A stretch of 64,000 nucleotides of DNA from Nephrocerus scutellatus (Eukaryota; Arthropoda; Insecta; Diptera; Pipunculidae), in contig OX352762.1 in the NCBI GenBank assembly GCA_947095585.1, positions 28,434,669-28,498,668 of the forward strand. Direction: 5' to 3'. A program made the translations under genes and the position numbers. Below are positions 1 to 10,138 of the stretch, piece by piece (within the stretch, counting starts at the first letter, position 1; every line of letters starts with the position of its first letter). The notes under the pieces were generated by a model. It saw nothing but the letters and a program-made list of their open reading frames with translations, was not told the origin of the DNA and made no database searches.

Positions 1-349
1 GTGGCGGCATTATTCGGCCGTATTTCTTCGAAGATGAGGCCGGCGCGACCGTTACGGTTAACGGAATCAACTACCGCCACATGTTAACATCTTTTTTGTG
101 GCCATATCTTGAAGATATTGGTTTGGACGACCTTTGGTTTCAGCAACATTATCAGTTTTGACGTGAATTGGCCGGCAAGGAGCTGTGTGGGGTGCCGTGA
201 AGGACAAGTGTTATGCGGACAATCAACAAACAATTGAGCATTTGAAAGCCAATATTGAAGCAACCACTGCCGAAATAGAGCCGCACACAATCCAAAATGT
301 GCTCAGAAATTGGATCGACCGAATGGAGTACGCTAAGGCTCCCATTTGA
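1..349 (+). pseudogene. DD41D-type mariner transposase remnant, C-terminal half
   Basis: This is the tail of a Tc1/mariner-superfamily transposase, cut by the window edge. From base 3 the frame reads residues such as GGIIRPYFFEDEAG, then VTVNGINYRHMLTSFLWP and DLWFQQ. The frame then hits a TGA at 159-161. Homology resumes at 188 in another frame with WGAVKDKCYADN and ends with a TGA at 347-349. The catalytic stretch that should follow FQQ (second Asp to the DYFLWG region, about 45 codons) is missing, so this copy cannot encode a working enzyme. The same family occurs at 42681-43621 (minus) and 53076-53515 (plus). I see no terminal inverted repeat downstream of the stop. Confidence 0.8.
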
Positions 350-2470
350 ATGAAATCATTTTCCATAAATAACCAGGAGGATTGTACATTCAAACAAAAA
401 AATAAATTTGGAAATATATTAAGCCGTTTTTGTTTAATTAAATTTTTAAACCTCAGCTTCTTATGTGAACACCCTTTATATGCGTTTAAGTCAAATTCTT
501 CCAACTCATTGGAATCCTGTGTATCAGAAGAACAACGGGAAGAAATTTGCAGAAAACTTTTAAATGAAAAAATTCTCAAATTTTATTGTCTGTTCCGTTC
601 CGTACTGTGTAAATATCTACTCCGTATTTTTCTTGAGAGGATCCATGGCTCACGCACGTCTTGATGTCAGCATCACATTCACAACATCCCTGCATTGGTT
701 ATATCGTTGCGTGAGATTGTGTACGAGTATACTCGTAGCTACCTGTATCGCACAGCCGACGATTTTAAGATCCAGTTTCAGGCACAACGCACAAAGTCCT
801 CATCCTCATCATCATGTTGAATTGTTGGGCTAAAGGCAACTGATGGAGAAGGATGCGAGGAGAGAATCTAACAAACACTAAACTATACACCACGCTAGTG
901 AATGTTATTCTATTATAGATATACGTACATCTGCATATACACCAGACTCGTACTCTCCTACTTTAACACACATACAATCGTTTTTGCCGCACCATCCTTA
1001 GTCCATTGTATCTTTTGAAGGTTGAATCAACTTGCCTCCTTGCGACTATAATAACCAATTCCCAGCTGCGATGCTGTCGTACCTTGGAACGGCACGGCAC
1101 GGCTTGCCCAGCCGCCCATCCTTTTATGCTCTTATTCTAACCTTAGGCTGTGTTTGGTTTTTTATTATTAGTTTTTTATTTTGATGTTCGTAAAGAAAAA
1201 GAGGAGGAGGAGGAGGAGGAGGAGGAAGAAGAAGAAGAATCTTCTTCAATTATTCCCCTCCGTACATGGCTTGACTATGGATGGGAGGATTTTATGGCGA
1301 AATGAAATGAAATGAAAAAGTGAATCACCTAATGCAAGCCAAGCGCACATATGGACATTGTTGGTTCTAATGTGTGTCTGGATCTGTGTGTTTTATTTTA
1401 TTTTGTGTTATTTGCTTTCTTTTTCATTCATCTTCGTTTGTTAACACATTTGCAGCCATCCACAAACAAGCTACAAGATTCAGGAAAACGCCAAGCCCAA
1501 GAAGTCTTCTGCAACCGGCAGGCAAACCAGCTAACCAGCCAAGCAAGAAAAAGAGAAAAAAATCGAAATGAACTAAAGTTGATTTTCAGGTTTTACTGGT
1601 GAAGGTGCTTATCAGGCAAGGAACGAGTGAGTCGCAGGTTCCCGCAGGATTAACACAAGGAAAATTAAACTTAACTGGTGTGTGTAAAGTCTGTTTACGT
1701 CGATCGTCTCTTGCTTGGTATATAGCAGTTTATACCTCCTGCTGGACCAGGGGCTTAGCGATTACAGGTAGATATGTTTCCGTCTCCGTCGTCGTCGTGT
1801 TCCTCGTGATTCCGTAGTATTAGGTCTGTAGTTCCAAGCAAGCAGACAGTCAAGTCAATATCTCATATGTTTGGATGTAAGTATATATAAGAAAATTATT
1901 GCCTGGAATCTCTTAAGAGTTCAGGGAAAAATGCGAGCAAAAAAATTGAATCTGGTCATGTAGTGGCTACCGAATCGTGCACCAGAGAACACACGTCGGG
2001 TTTCCCATCCTCCTCTGTTGACACAATGGAATTTATTATTTTTTCTCCTCGTCATGATTCAGGGAACTTCAGCTTAAGGTCATACATATACCTGCGCTTG
2101 TCTTCTCCTAAACGGGAATTATTGTCACAAGTTCTTTGCGATATTTTCTTCGACGATAGTGGTGCTGTGCGTCTCATTGAGGTCACTAGCTTAATAAATA
2201 GTCAATCGGAAATAGGAAATTGTTATAAGAAGTGCTAAGCCTAGCGAAAGAATTTTTTTAAAATACATTTTTATGAGAAATATGAATACATATGTCGCAA
2301 TATGCCTCACGAGTTGGTAATAACTAATAAGTCAGATGGGCTTTTAGTTAAAAAAGTGTGAACAAAGCATACAGCCGCTTTCACAAAAAGAGCTCTTGAT
2401 GAACATTTAAAGTTCATCGCCGATTCTATTAAAGTGACGGTTAAGATTAAGACTACAGGAAAGAGTACTT
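350..2470. other. no gene seen; simple repeats only
   Basis: AT-rich DNA without a recognisable coding region. It holds a perfect 16-base palindrome at 722-737 (tacgagtatactcgta), whose core recurs elsewhere in the window, and a purine-rich run at 1201-1239. The open frames here are short and show no domain that I recognise. Confidence 0.6.
1201..1239 (+). repeat. (GAG)n/(GAA)n purine microsatellite
   Basis: Pure purine tract of GAG triplets passing into GAA triplets, directly visible. It has no coding context. Confidence 0.9.
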
Positions 2471-2475
2471 TAAGT

Positions 2476-2640
2476 TGGTCTGCGCTTCTACATCATCTTC
2501 GCTCATGCGAGCTAGATGTCCTGCCCACCGGAACCTACCGAGCTTAATTCTCTTTACGATGTCGACATGGCGGTAACGCTCGTAGATCTCATCATTGTAG
2601 AGTCTCCAGAATCGTCCTTCCTGTGATAGTTAAAGGATAC
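2476..2640 (-). pseudogene. RTE-like LINE, C-terminal fragment
   Basis: On the minus strand this reads GRFWRLYNDEIYERYRHVD, then IVKRIKLGRFRWAGHLARM. This is the C-terminal domain found just before the 3' end of a non-LTR retrotransposon family that also occurs at 40560-40680, 61590-61700 and 63905-64000. About 50 codons survive. The upstream reverse transcriptase is absent. Instead, an endonuclease piece of apparently the same element type follows at 2640-2835, so a large internal deletion or a secondary fusion has happened. Confidence 0.8.
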
Positions 2641-2835
2641 GCGCAAACCTTGTACTCGCAACAACCAAATTATTGCTTGTAGGCATCTCTATGACTCGTT
2701 GTCCATTGTCATTAGTGTTCTCGTGTGATTTTTACATCATACTGAGGGCAAGCATGGAGTTCCCGTTCGACTGATTCAAAGAATTCTTCTTTTTCATCAT
2801 CTGGGAGAATCCTCTGTAGGTGCGTGAACGTTTAT
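2640..2835 (-). pseudogene. RTE-like LINE endonuclease fragment
   Basis: The minus strand reads VHAPTEDSPDDEKEEFFESV and, about 25 codons further on, NDNGQRVIEMPTSNNLVVAS, then TRFA. These match the apurinic-like endonuclease domain of RTE-type non-LTR elements (the HAPTE block and the NGxR...NNLVVASTRF block). The GDFNAQ block that should lie between them is lost. It joins directly to the C-terminal fragment at 2476-2640 in the same orientation. It is non-functional. Confidence 0.75.
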
Positions 2836-3099
2836 GTTTTTATGGCTTATGTTTTTAAATTTGCCCCGCACGCGAAGGGTGCATAGCCGTTCATTTATAA
2901 AAAAAAAGCTTTAAGAATGGCTTTGGTGAAATAGACGGCCTATTTACTTTGTAGGCAAACTCTATTTATAGATGGCGAGAAGTTAACATTGAATGTGTAA
3001 AAAGCCCATTAAGCAGGTTCACGTACGAATGGGACTAGATAGACGAGCGATTCGAATATTTTTGAAATTTGTATAACGAAAGGGGAGGGGCAACAGTGT

Positions 3100-3230
3100 A
3101 GGCAATTTGATCTCAGGAAAAATCAATAGGAGGATATCATTGCTTATGCAATAACGCAAGGCTGTGCTCTGTCTCCGTTACTTTTTAATGAATATTGAGA
3201 AACATAATCAGTGAAGCTCTAAAGAAAAAT
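3100..3230 (+). pseudogene. possible LINE reverse transcriptase scrap
   Basis: Bases 3154-3195 read TQGCALSPLLFNEY. This is a good match to the reverse transcriptase block with consensus QGxxLSPLLFN, followed by frame damage. No other reverse transcriptase block could be confirmed around it, and the orientation is opposite to the LINE pieces at 2476-2835. It may be a separate decayed insertion. Confidence 0.4.
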
Positions 3231-5255
3231 ATAACAGTTATAGTTGGCATATTCTCATCGAATTGACAAGTTCTTGAAACGGTACAAGCGTTTGAATATT
3301 TGTGAAGCCAAAAGACTTCTTGTTTGTGAGAAAAAAGAAGGTAATCGTGGACGCGAAAACGAAGGAGAAAGTCGAGCAGAAAAATTTTGCAACAATTGTT
3401 CGAAAAAACACGAGTTCACGTTTTAGACCCAGACACCAATAAACAATAGGTGTGTTCAAAAAAGCTGAGGGCTCAGAGATTTTCTCTTTCTCGTTAGCGC
3501 GGAGGCATTCAATCTGACAACATTCTCAGCTATCTGTTAGATCAGCAACCATTTGTCAGAGTCAACTTAGAAAGCTACGAGAAAGAGCGAATCCAAAATA
3601 TTTTTTTTTTCAGAAAATCGAGAAAATTCTTAGATTCCTCAGTGAGGAATCGTCTTAAAATTAATGAAAATACGGAGGATTCGAAGCCCTCCGAATCTCG
3701 ATCGCACCCAATGTGAAATAACGGTCTTGATACACAACGTTCTTTTGGGATAAGGGTACTAAAGAAAAACTATTACATCCGCGATACTTCTTCTATAACA
3801 TTTTCTATCAGACTTTATTGCGGGAGCATGTTATATCCTAATACTGGATAGTTAAGAAGTACATTAGAGAGTGCATATGCATATATACGAGTATCAAGTG
3901 AGGCATTCCTGTATCTGAACGCATTGGGCTACTTGTCAGACTCAAGCAACGCACCTGTGATTTCTCATGTTGCCAGAATGGGGGGGCAACAGAACAAACC
4001 ACCCGACATGCCTTATGGGGATGGAAATGATATCTGGAGATTCTGTCGTAACGTACCTAAATGAGGAACGTCTGAACAACGACAAATACTGGTGACTTGA
4101 CTGGAGTGTGGCCTAAATTTAATTCTGTCTGTTTTAGGTAGGTTAGATTAGTTTCAGCTAGTTTAACATTCTGAAGTTTATAGATACGATATACGAATTA
4201 AGATAATTTTCCCCTATTTTTTGATTTTCAGGTGGAAATTTGTTATTGAAAGAAAAAGAAAAAAACGGAAAAATATTAGATTTAAGCAAATAACTGTAAG
4301 AATTATAAGTGAAAACCCACGTAGTTAATTAATTCCTGTTTTTGCTTAAATAGACAGTAAGTTATTTTCTATTACTAAAAATAGTCTTTTAAGAAATAAT
4401 ATTTCGTTTGGGGTAAATAAATTGATTTTTAACAAAACACGTTTCCTATCCAACGTCCAAACAACACGGACAATACGAACGATTATATCCTTGTCATAGG
4501 GGTCGATTGATTTCTTGAAAATATAATTCCATCCCGTATGTGGGTTCTGCTTCTTATGATAATTAACCTTTCCTTATGTTTATTTAAATTTAAATTTCGT
4601 TTTAAAATTACGATAAATATTCATGCCAACATTCCTTAGGGAAACCACGTATGTACATACATTAATACATTACATACACTTACATATGTATGTACAATTA
4701 TTTCTGGATATAAATGGCGGGCACAGCTCCTGCCGGTAACAATAAACAAAATTAGTCCGCTGATAGATAAACAGACAATACATAAACAAATAAAATGTCC
4801 GACGAATGTTCGAAAAAATGTCAATGAAACCATAAAAGCGTCTAGCTCTAAATGGAGTGCCGCTCCAAAGTCACCGAATCCATTTCATTGTTTATGATTT
4901 GAACAAAAACAAAAAGGGGAATGAGGCAGACAGACAGACCAACAATCTAAGTCACTTATAGCAGAAGAGTGTTGCATGCCGTAACCATCGCACTTCAATG
5001 ATATGTTGTGTCTTTTGTGACTTATTTTTTAGAAGCAGGAACACCACCACGTCCTCAGCAGCGCAAGAGGAATATATACATTGCTATGTTACAACGGAGC
5101 AAAACAAACCGCTACTCGTAAAGTTTTGGCAATTAAACATCGATGGATCCATTAGTCAATTAAATGTGAACAGTGGGTAGATCATAAAAAACAAGATAAA
5201 AAATTAAAGTGAATTTAAAAAAAAACCTTAACAACATTCTACCGCATGATTATTA
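3231..5255. other. no gene seen
   Basis: AT-rich, with a T-run at about 3599-3610 and a tacata/tatgta-rich, palindrome-prone stretch at 4648-4700. The short open frames carry no domain that I recognise. Confidence 0.55.
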
Positions 5256-5259
5256 GGAA

Positions 5260-6105
5260 ACAAGTAAATGTAAAAAAACTTCGTTAATCGGGTACAATCT
5301 TTTATATATACATCGAAACACGCCACACAGTCGTATATTATTTGATAATAATCGCCAAAATATCTGTTTTCGGAGCTATTTTCTTAGGTCGGAGCTATTT
5401 CAAAAATTTTCTTTTTTCCACGCTTCACACGCGCCACACACGACACGCGATACGCGTCAAAAGCGGAATATCAAAATGGACCACTGACATTGAGCAACTA
5501 ACAAAATTTCAGCTCTCTAGGTCGTGCGAAAGGTGGTTAAAGAATACCTTTAAAACGAGAAAATGGCGTGATTTCAAACCATCACGCGTGCCAACGCGAA
5601 ACGTGACACGCGTTATACGTGGAATATATAAAACGGTATTTTGGACTTAGATACTCTCTAGGTCGTGCGGAAGGTGGTTAAAAACGACCTCAAAGTCGAG
5701 GAAAAAAAATTTCAAACCATCACACGCGACACGCGTCTTACTCGGAATATAAAAAATGCTTTGTTAGAAACTCACAAAATTTCAGCTCTCTAGGTCGTGT
5801 GGAAGTTGGTTAAATAGGACCTCGAAAAAAAATCAACCCATCAGACGCGCCACACGCGATACGTGTCATACTCGTGTGAAAATTGGTTAAAAAGGACCTC
5901 AAAGAAGGCGAAAACAAAATTTGAACCCATCACACGCGCTACACGCGACAAGCCTCATGCTCGGAATATTAAAAATGTTATTTTGGACTTAGACACTCAC
6001 AAAATTTCAGATCTCTAGGTCGTGTGGAATTTGGTTAAAAGGCCCTCAAAGAAGTCGAAAAAAAATTTTAACCCATCACACGCGATACGCGACACGCGTC
6101 ATAAT
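5260..6105 (+). repeat. CACGCG-rich tandem repeat element, copy 1
   Basis: The copy opens with a unique leader beginning gtaaatgtaaaaaaacttcg. Tandem units follow, each with the phrase aggtcgtgNgaaggtggtta, a CACGCG/ACGCGT-rich middle and a TTTTGGACTTAGA-like end. The gtcgtgtgg landmark appears at about 5521, 5662, 5795, 5872 and 6019, so the unit is about 130-150 bases with one shortened unit. The same leader and units recur at 47397-48235 and, reversed, at 49805-50425, which makes this a dispersed element rather than a single satellite block. The frames that stay open across it are products of the repeat and I do not call them genes. Confidence 0.85.
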
Positions 6106-6109
6106 AAAA

Positions 6110-7182
6110 ATTGCAGTCATTTTAATAAAAATTGCAGTGCTACAACATTAGTAGTTTGCCCACCGTGCAGCTACAGTATTGCTGGTGACTGGTAAACACA
6201 ATAGACGTTTACTAGGGAGCGCAGAGTGGTGTGTTACACCATAATAAAGCGTTTTTTTTGTATCTTCTGCTGTATTTCGAAAGTTTGTTTTCTTTTCTTT
6301 AGCGTCAGCCTTAACTGGTTTATTGTTGCTGATTTTTTCTGAAGGTAGTGCTTTGCTATGCATGCCCTTTGTTGTTGTCTTTAGCGAACAGCATAGCCGC
6401 CGCACAGCTGACTGACTGTCCGATTGGTTTCAGATTCCCTCATCGCTTGCTGCTGCTCGGGCGCTTTTCTGTTTACAATGATAACCGCCGATTCCATGAA
6501 ATACCATTCAGACCGACCAACCCGAAACCAATACTCAGCTCAACCACGAACCGGCTGGGCTGGTTGCTCCTGCTCCTGGTGCTCGTGCTGGTCTGGTATA
6601 CAAGCGGTTGGATGATGGCTCAGACATGTATTGCTGATGTGCAGGAAATACAAATGGAAGTTCTCTGATACGTAGGAAGATGAACGAAGAGAAGAACATG
6701 ATGTTCGCTACGTATGGTGTGAAATTGAGATGGCCACTACTATATCCAAGAATAAGACGAAGGAATAACAAAAAAGCGAAACAATTTTAATAGTAAAGTG
6801 AACTGGATACTTATTATGCTATGTATGGAATGATATATAAGAGAAGACAATTCTCAGAAAGGACGTATTTTTCTTGGCACATATAGTCACATACGTATAA
6901 AAAAAAGAGGAAAGGTTCATGATTGTCATACGAATTTAATTCAAATTTTTTTCCGTCCTTAGGGGATTCTAGCAAAACGGATTATATAGCCGACTTAGAT
7001 CTATGAACATCCATATTATGTATTACATTAGTAGCTTTGTTACAGGTTGGACTTAAAAAACTTCAGAATACCTAAGGAAAGAATAACGATTATGTACAGT
7101 TGATGATAATCAGGCATTAGGCGTGCATTAGATTTGACCCAGATTCTGTACATCTGATGAGTTGGCGTCTTTATAAAAACCC
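6110..7182. other. no gene seen
   Basis: Mixed-composition DNA with short open frames and no recognisable domain. No repeat shared with the rest of the window was noticed. Confidence 0.5.
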
Positions 7183-7243
7183 TTAAGCGGCCCCGACACG
7201 TACGTGTGCAGTACGTTTGCACCGACACGTTACTGCATACTTT

Positions 7244-7570
7244 TCAATCATTCATTTTTCGTTTACTGTCTTGACGTGCAGAACTGCAGACCACAATGTC
7301 AGAAGCGGATAAAATAATTTTGGCAGTAATTGCAGTTAAGGGTTTTATCTCGCGCTTGTAGTTGCTGCGTAACGTATTTATTTTTTTAGCAACTTCTTTT
7401 CTATCAGCATTTGGGTATCTTTTCCGATATTTCTCCACTAATTGCTGATTCTGCTCCTCATTTAATACTCTGTTGCTATATTCGTTGCTCCTTATATCCC
7501 ACATCGCATGTAAAGTGCGGTAAAATTCAATGAACTCAATAACAAAATTTCGTTCGGTGTTTTTCGCCAT
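7244..7570 (-). CDS. MADF-domain (Myb/SANT-like) DNA-binding protein of the Harbinger element
   Basis: 108 codons, starting at the ATG at 7570 and ending near the left inverted repeat. Residues about 8-75 fit a MADF domain: an N-terminal helix with FIEFYRTLHAMWDI, a second block with YRKRYPNADRKEVAKKINTL, and then RSNYKREI. MADF proteins bind DNA through this three-helix fold, and in Harbinger elements the companion Myb-like protein helps bring the transposase to the ends and into the nucleus (family knowledge). The C-terminal 30 residues are not recognisable and may come from the deletion junction. The frame is uninterrupted, so this is either a young copy or a retained one. There is no evidence of expression. 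Confidence 0.7.
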   Translation of the reverse strand: MAKNTERNFVIEFIEFYRTLHAMWDIRSNEYSNRVLNEEQNQQLVEKYRKRYPNADRKEVAKKINTLRSNYKREIKPLTAITAKIILSASDIVVCSSARQDSKRKMND

Positions 7571-7655
7571 GACGTCTGCACTCTATAAAATATAGTTCGA
7601 ATGAATGCAGTTTCAGTCACTCCAATACACGTGAAGTATTGACTGAAAAACCCAT

Positions 7656-7737
7656 GCATGCAGTAAGCAAAATCCAAATGGTTTGGTTGCATGCAGTAAG
7701 CAAAATCCAAACCATTTGGATTTAGCTTACTGCATGC
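7656..7737. repeat. 31-base imperfect inverted repeat inside the Harbinger element
   Basis: The arms at 7656-7686 and 7707-7737 are nearly perfectly complementary (about one mismatch). The loop at 7687-7706 partly repeats the arm sequence (gcatgcagtaagc). It lies just upstream of the MADF reading frame, between it and the right terminus. Confidence 0.85.
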
Positions 7738-7939
7738 TTCAGTCATTGTAAGTGAGACGCATACATACCAGTTTCACTTATACACCTTTACGATGATGTA
7801 AGGAATGCAGTAACGTGTCGGGGCCGCTTTACAAAAATAGAATTCATTCTGGTTTTTGTCTTTTAAACACAAATATAGTAGCATAGATTATAAAAAATTG
7901 AGCGAGTCAAAAATTTTTATCATCATACTCATCGCAGGC

Positions 7940-8225
7940 TCCCATTCCCATTTTCGGACCACTCGATCCATCGGAGATACACATTGTGTATAAAATTAAT
8001 AGAAAATCGGGCTAATTTTTAAAATTTTTATAAGGGCACTCCTCGGGCATCAGGGCGCCCCAAATTTTAATAGAATGTGTTGTCTCCGGATATACACATG
8101 TGTGCAAAATTTCAATGAAATCGGGCTTTGGGAAGAGGGTTAAAAATTCATTCCATGACAAACCGACCGACCGACATCCGGACGTGCCACGGGCAAGCGA
8201 AGTTATTATAGTGAATTTAAAAATG
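7940..8225 (+). repeat. Helitron-associated minisatellite family, short copy
   Basis: The sequence contains the phrases cggagatacac, acatgtgtgcaaaatttcaa, ccccaaattttaatagaa and gggttaaaaat. A short tetranucleotide run, (ACCG)n at 8162-8175, follows, and then the segment cacgggcaagcgaagtt. The same order is seen at 43262-43563 (plus) and 54095-56480 (minus). It lies immediately upstream of a Helitron-like 3' end. Confidence 0.75.
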
Positions 8226-8289
8226 AAACTTTGTCTGTATGTCTGTTCGCGCATAACTTGCAGACCACTCATCCGGTATAGCTAAGAGT

Positions 8290-8495
8290 TTGTGATGTGG
8301 TGGGGACGGTTGGGCTGGATGCTTGTATGGGGTTAGTTTGGTAATGGTATTGAGGGGGTTGACGTGGTGGGTTGCTTGACTCGAAGACCGTGGATTTGTA
8401 TACATAAACTTATTATCAAGTGAAAGCTCACTGAAGGACTTTCGCCACGGCAATAATAATAATAACAGCCAGGCAACGCTGGGTATTTCAGCTAG
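8290..8495 (+). mobile_element. Helitron-like 3' terminal region
   Basis: A G-rich tract at 8290-8380 leads to the hairpin CCAG-GCAACG-CTGG at 8469-8482. After a ten-base spacer comes CTAG at 8492-8495, followed by T. A GC hairpin 10-12 bases before CTRR, with insertion before T, is the defining 3' structure of Helitrons. The 5' end (TC) of this copy could not be located; the minisatellite at 7940-8225 is probably part of it. No Rep/helicase coding remains here. Confidence 0.65.
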
Positions 8496-8858
8496 TTTCG
8501 AATAAAAATTGGCGATTATTCCAATTCGTTCGAAATATGGAATATGGTGAATTGACGAATGAATTATGAATTTCGATTCGTTCGAAAGTGAGAATACCAT
8601 TTATTCCAATTCGAGTAACTATCATTTCGATTCGGATTTCAAAATAAAGGTGGATATTTACAAGCCATTTGACAGTTGGTATCAATTTTTTTTTTGTAAT
8701 TTGTAAGCACCCAATATAAGCATTTATAATATAACCCTGCTCCCTTCGATTAGTAGCTATCTGTTCAATTTAGGTCGTATTGAACAGTTTCAAACTAAAG
8801 ATCATCGCATAAGTGCTGGTGTTACCCAAAGCTTTGGTTTGTCCCTGACAATCTTCTA
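8496..8858. other. no gene seen; short degenerate direct repeats
   Basis: Repeated phrases of the type ttccaattcg and atttcgattcg occur at 8518-8640. Nothing else was recognised. Confidence 0.5.
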
Positions 8859-8859
8859 A

Positions 8860-9600
8860 ACCAATATATTAGTTCGCTGACAAGGACGACAGCACTCTCA
8901 GTTTTTCTTATCATTTCACACAATCGTCTTCACAGTGGGAATTTGAACAGCATATGTTAAGCACATTACACTCTGACCCTGACAGCATAACAAGGTGGGT
9001 GGGTATTGGACCATATAATAGAATTTGAAGCTTCTTAAACCCAATTCCGTCCTTTTTCGTCTAAGCAATTCTAGGTATATCCGTTTACGATAAGCTTCGT
9101 TGGAACGATCACATATTTGTTATCGATACAAATGCTGCGAATGTTTTAATTTCGTAAAACGGTGTAAGAAGTGTTTCACTTCCTTCCTTTGACCAAGATA
9201 CCATTTACGAGGCGTATATTTGTTGTATAGTTGTATTACCATTTTGCAGCTACTATAGACAGAATACAGAACAGCGTGATAAACTTATTGGTAACACAAA
9301 TATCCCAAAGACCATCGACTGCAGGAACATCTCATGAATGCTTCGTACTTGCCATTGTTTCATATCTTTTTCCACAAGTGATGCTCAATCGAAACTGCAT
9401 AATGCGTTTATTCTTCCAACCATCCGAATTACTCGTTGCTCAACTCAAGCTCACAAGTAAACCATTGACCGATTCATACAGAAATTCCTTCTATAGCCGT
9501 ACAACACGAATTTGCATAGAAACGCCTACGCCTTCTCTAAAAACACTCATTAGAACCTTTTTTAATTTTTATGTATTTTACAGTATTTTACGCATTGCGT
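8860..9600 (+). pseudogene. Jockey-like LINE, decayed 3' part of ORF2
   Basis: The DNA aligns by eye with the 3' part of the LINE at 14343-17010. Examples are acgacagcactctcag at 8887, the ttaagcacatta...tctgaccctgacagcataa segment at 8955, and the segment encoding DSYRNSFYSRTTR near 9470-9515. Frames are broken throughout and the copy is clearly more diverged than the others. It stops before the 3' tail, at a SINE tail beginning about 9612. Confidence 0.65.
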
Positions 9601-9611
9601 TCTTTCATTTC

Positions 9612-9845
9612 GGAGTATAATAATAATATTTGGCGCGACGGCCGTTGTGGTCCAAGACCTAGCTTCTCACGACAAGTTGAGAAGCTTTTCATGACAAGTT
9701 ATTACTCTCGGACGTTTGTCAGTCCTTCGCGAGAGGTGGGACCGTAAAAAAGATTTTTGGTGTTTTTCTGGGATTTAAACTTCCAACCTCTCGCTCAGAA
9801 GTTTAACGTACTACCTACTACCACTAGAGCCACGGATCTCATTGT
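9612..9845 (-). mobile_element. tRNA-derived SINE, diverged copy
   Basis: Read on the minus strand, the head has a damaged A box (TGGCTCTAGTGG) and a B-box-like stretch near 9780. The body contains the conserved gagaagctt...gacaagttattactctc block, and the 3' tail ends AATATTATTATTAT. The 26159-26457 copy has about 65 more internal bases. It is recognised by comparison with the three better copies. Confidence 0.75.
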
Positions 9846-10138
9846 GAATATTAGTCCACTTACTAAAGGAAATATAAGTAATTTCTAAAACAAATTACGA
9901 ATATGAGGTTTAATTTTCTTACAACAATTTTCTTAATGCAACTTGCAACTACCACATTAGATCTTTACAGACGATGTACTACTTTGACGGCCACTAAGTC
10001 ACATTGGCATAAAACATGATATCAGGAAGATAAAATCAACTCTAAAACATATTCCGTAAAAATATTAAAACAAAAGTATCTTTTGACAAGATATCTAACT
10101 AATTGAGTAAAAAATTACGAAGAACTCCTCTGTGAACA

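Larger units (their letters stand above)
7186..7828. mobile_element. PIF/Harbinger-type element with TTA target duplication
   Basis: The ends are inverted repeats: AGCGGCCCCGACACG at 7186-7200 and its reverse complement at 7814-7828. Each end is flanked by the trinucleotide TTA (7183-7185 and 7829-7831). A 3-base TTA or TWA duplication is the hallmark of PIF/Harbinger elements. The 643-base interior carries one reading frame, a MADF/Myb-SANT-like protein (7244-7570), and a 31-base hairpin (7656-7737), but no DDE transposase. Autonomous Harbinger elements encode a transposase plus a Myb/MADF-type protein, so this looks like a deletion derivative that kept only the DNA-binding partner. The inner part of the left repeat appears partly duplicated (CCGACACG occurs again at about 7222). 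Confidence 0.8.
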
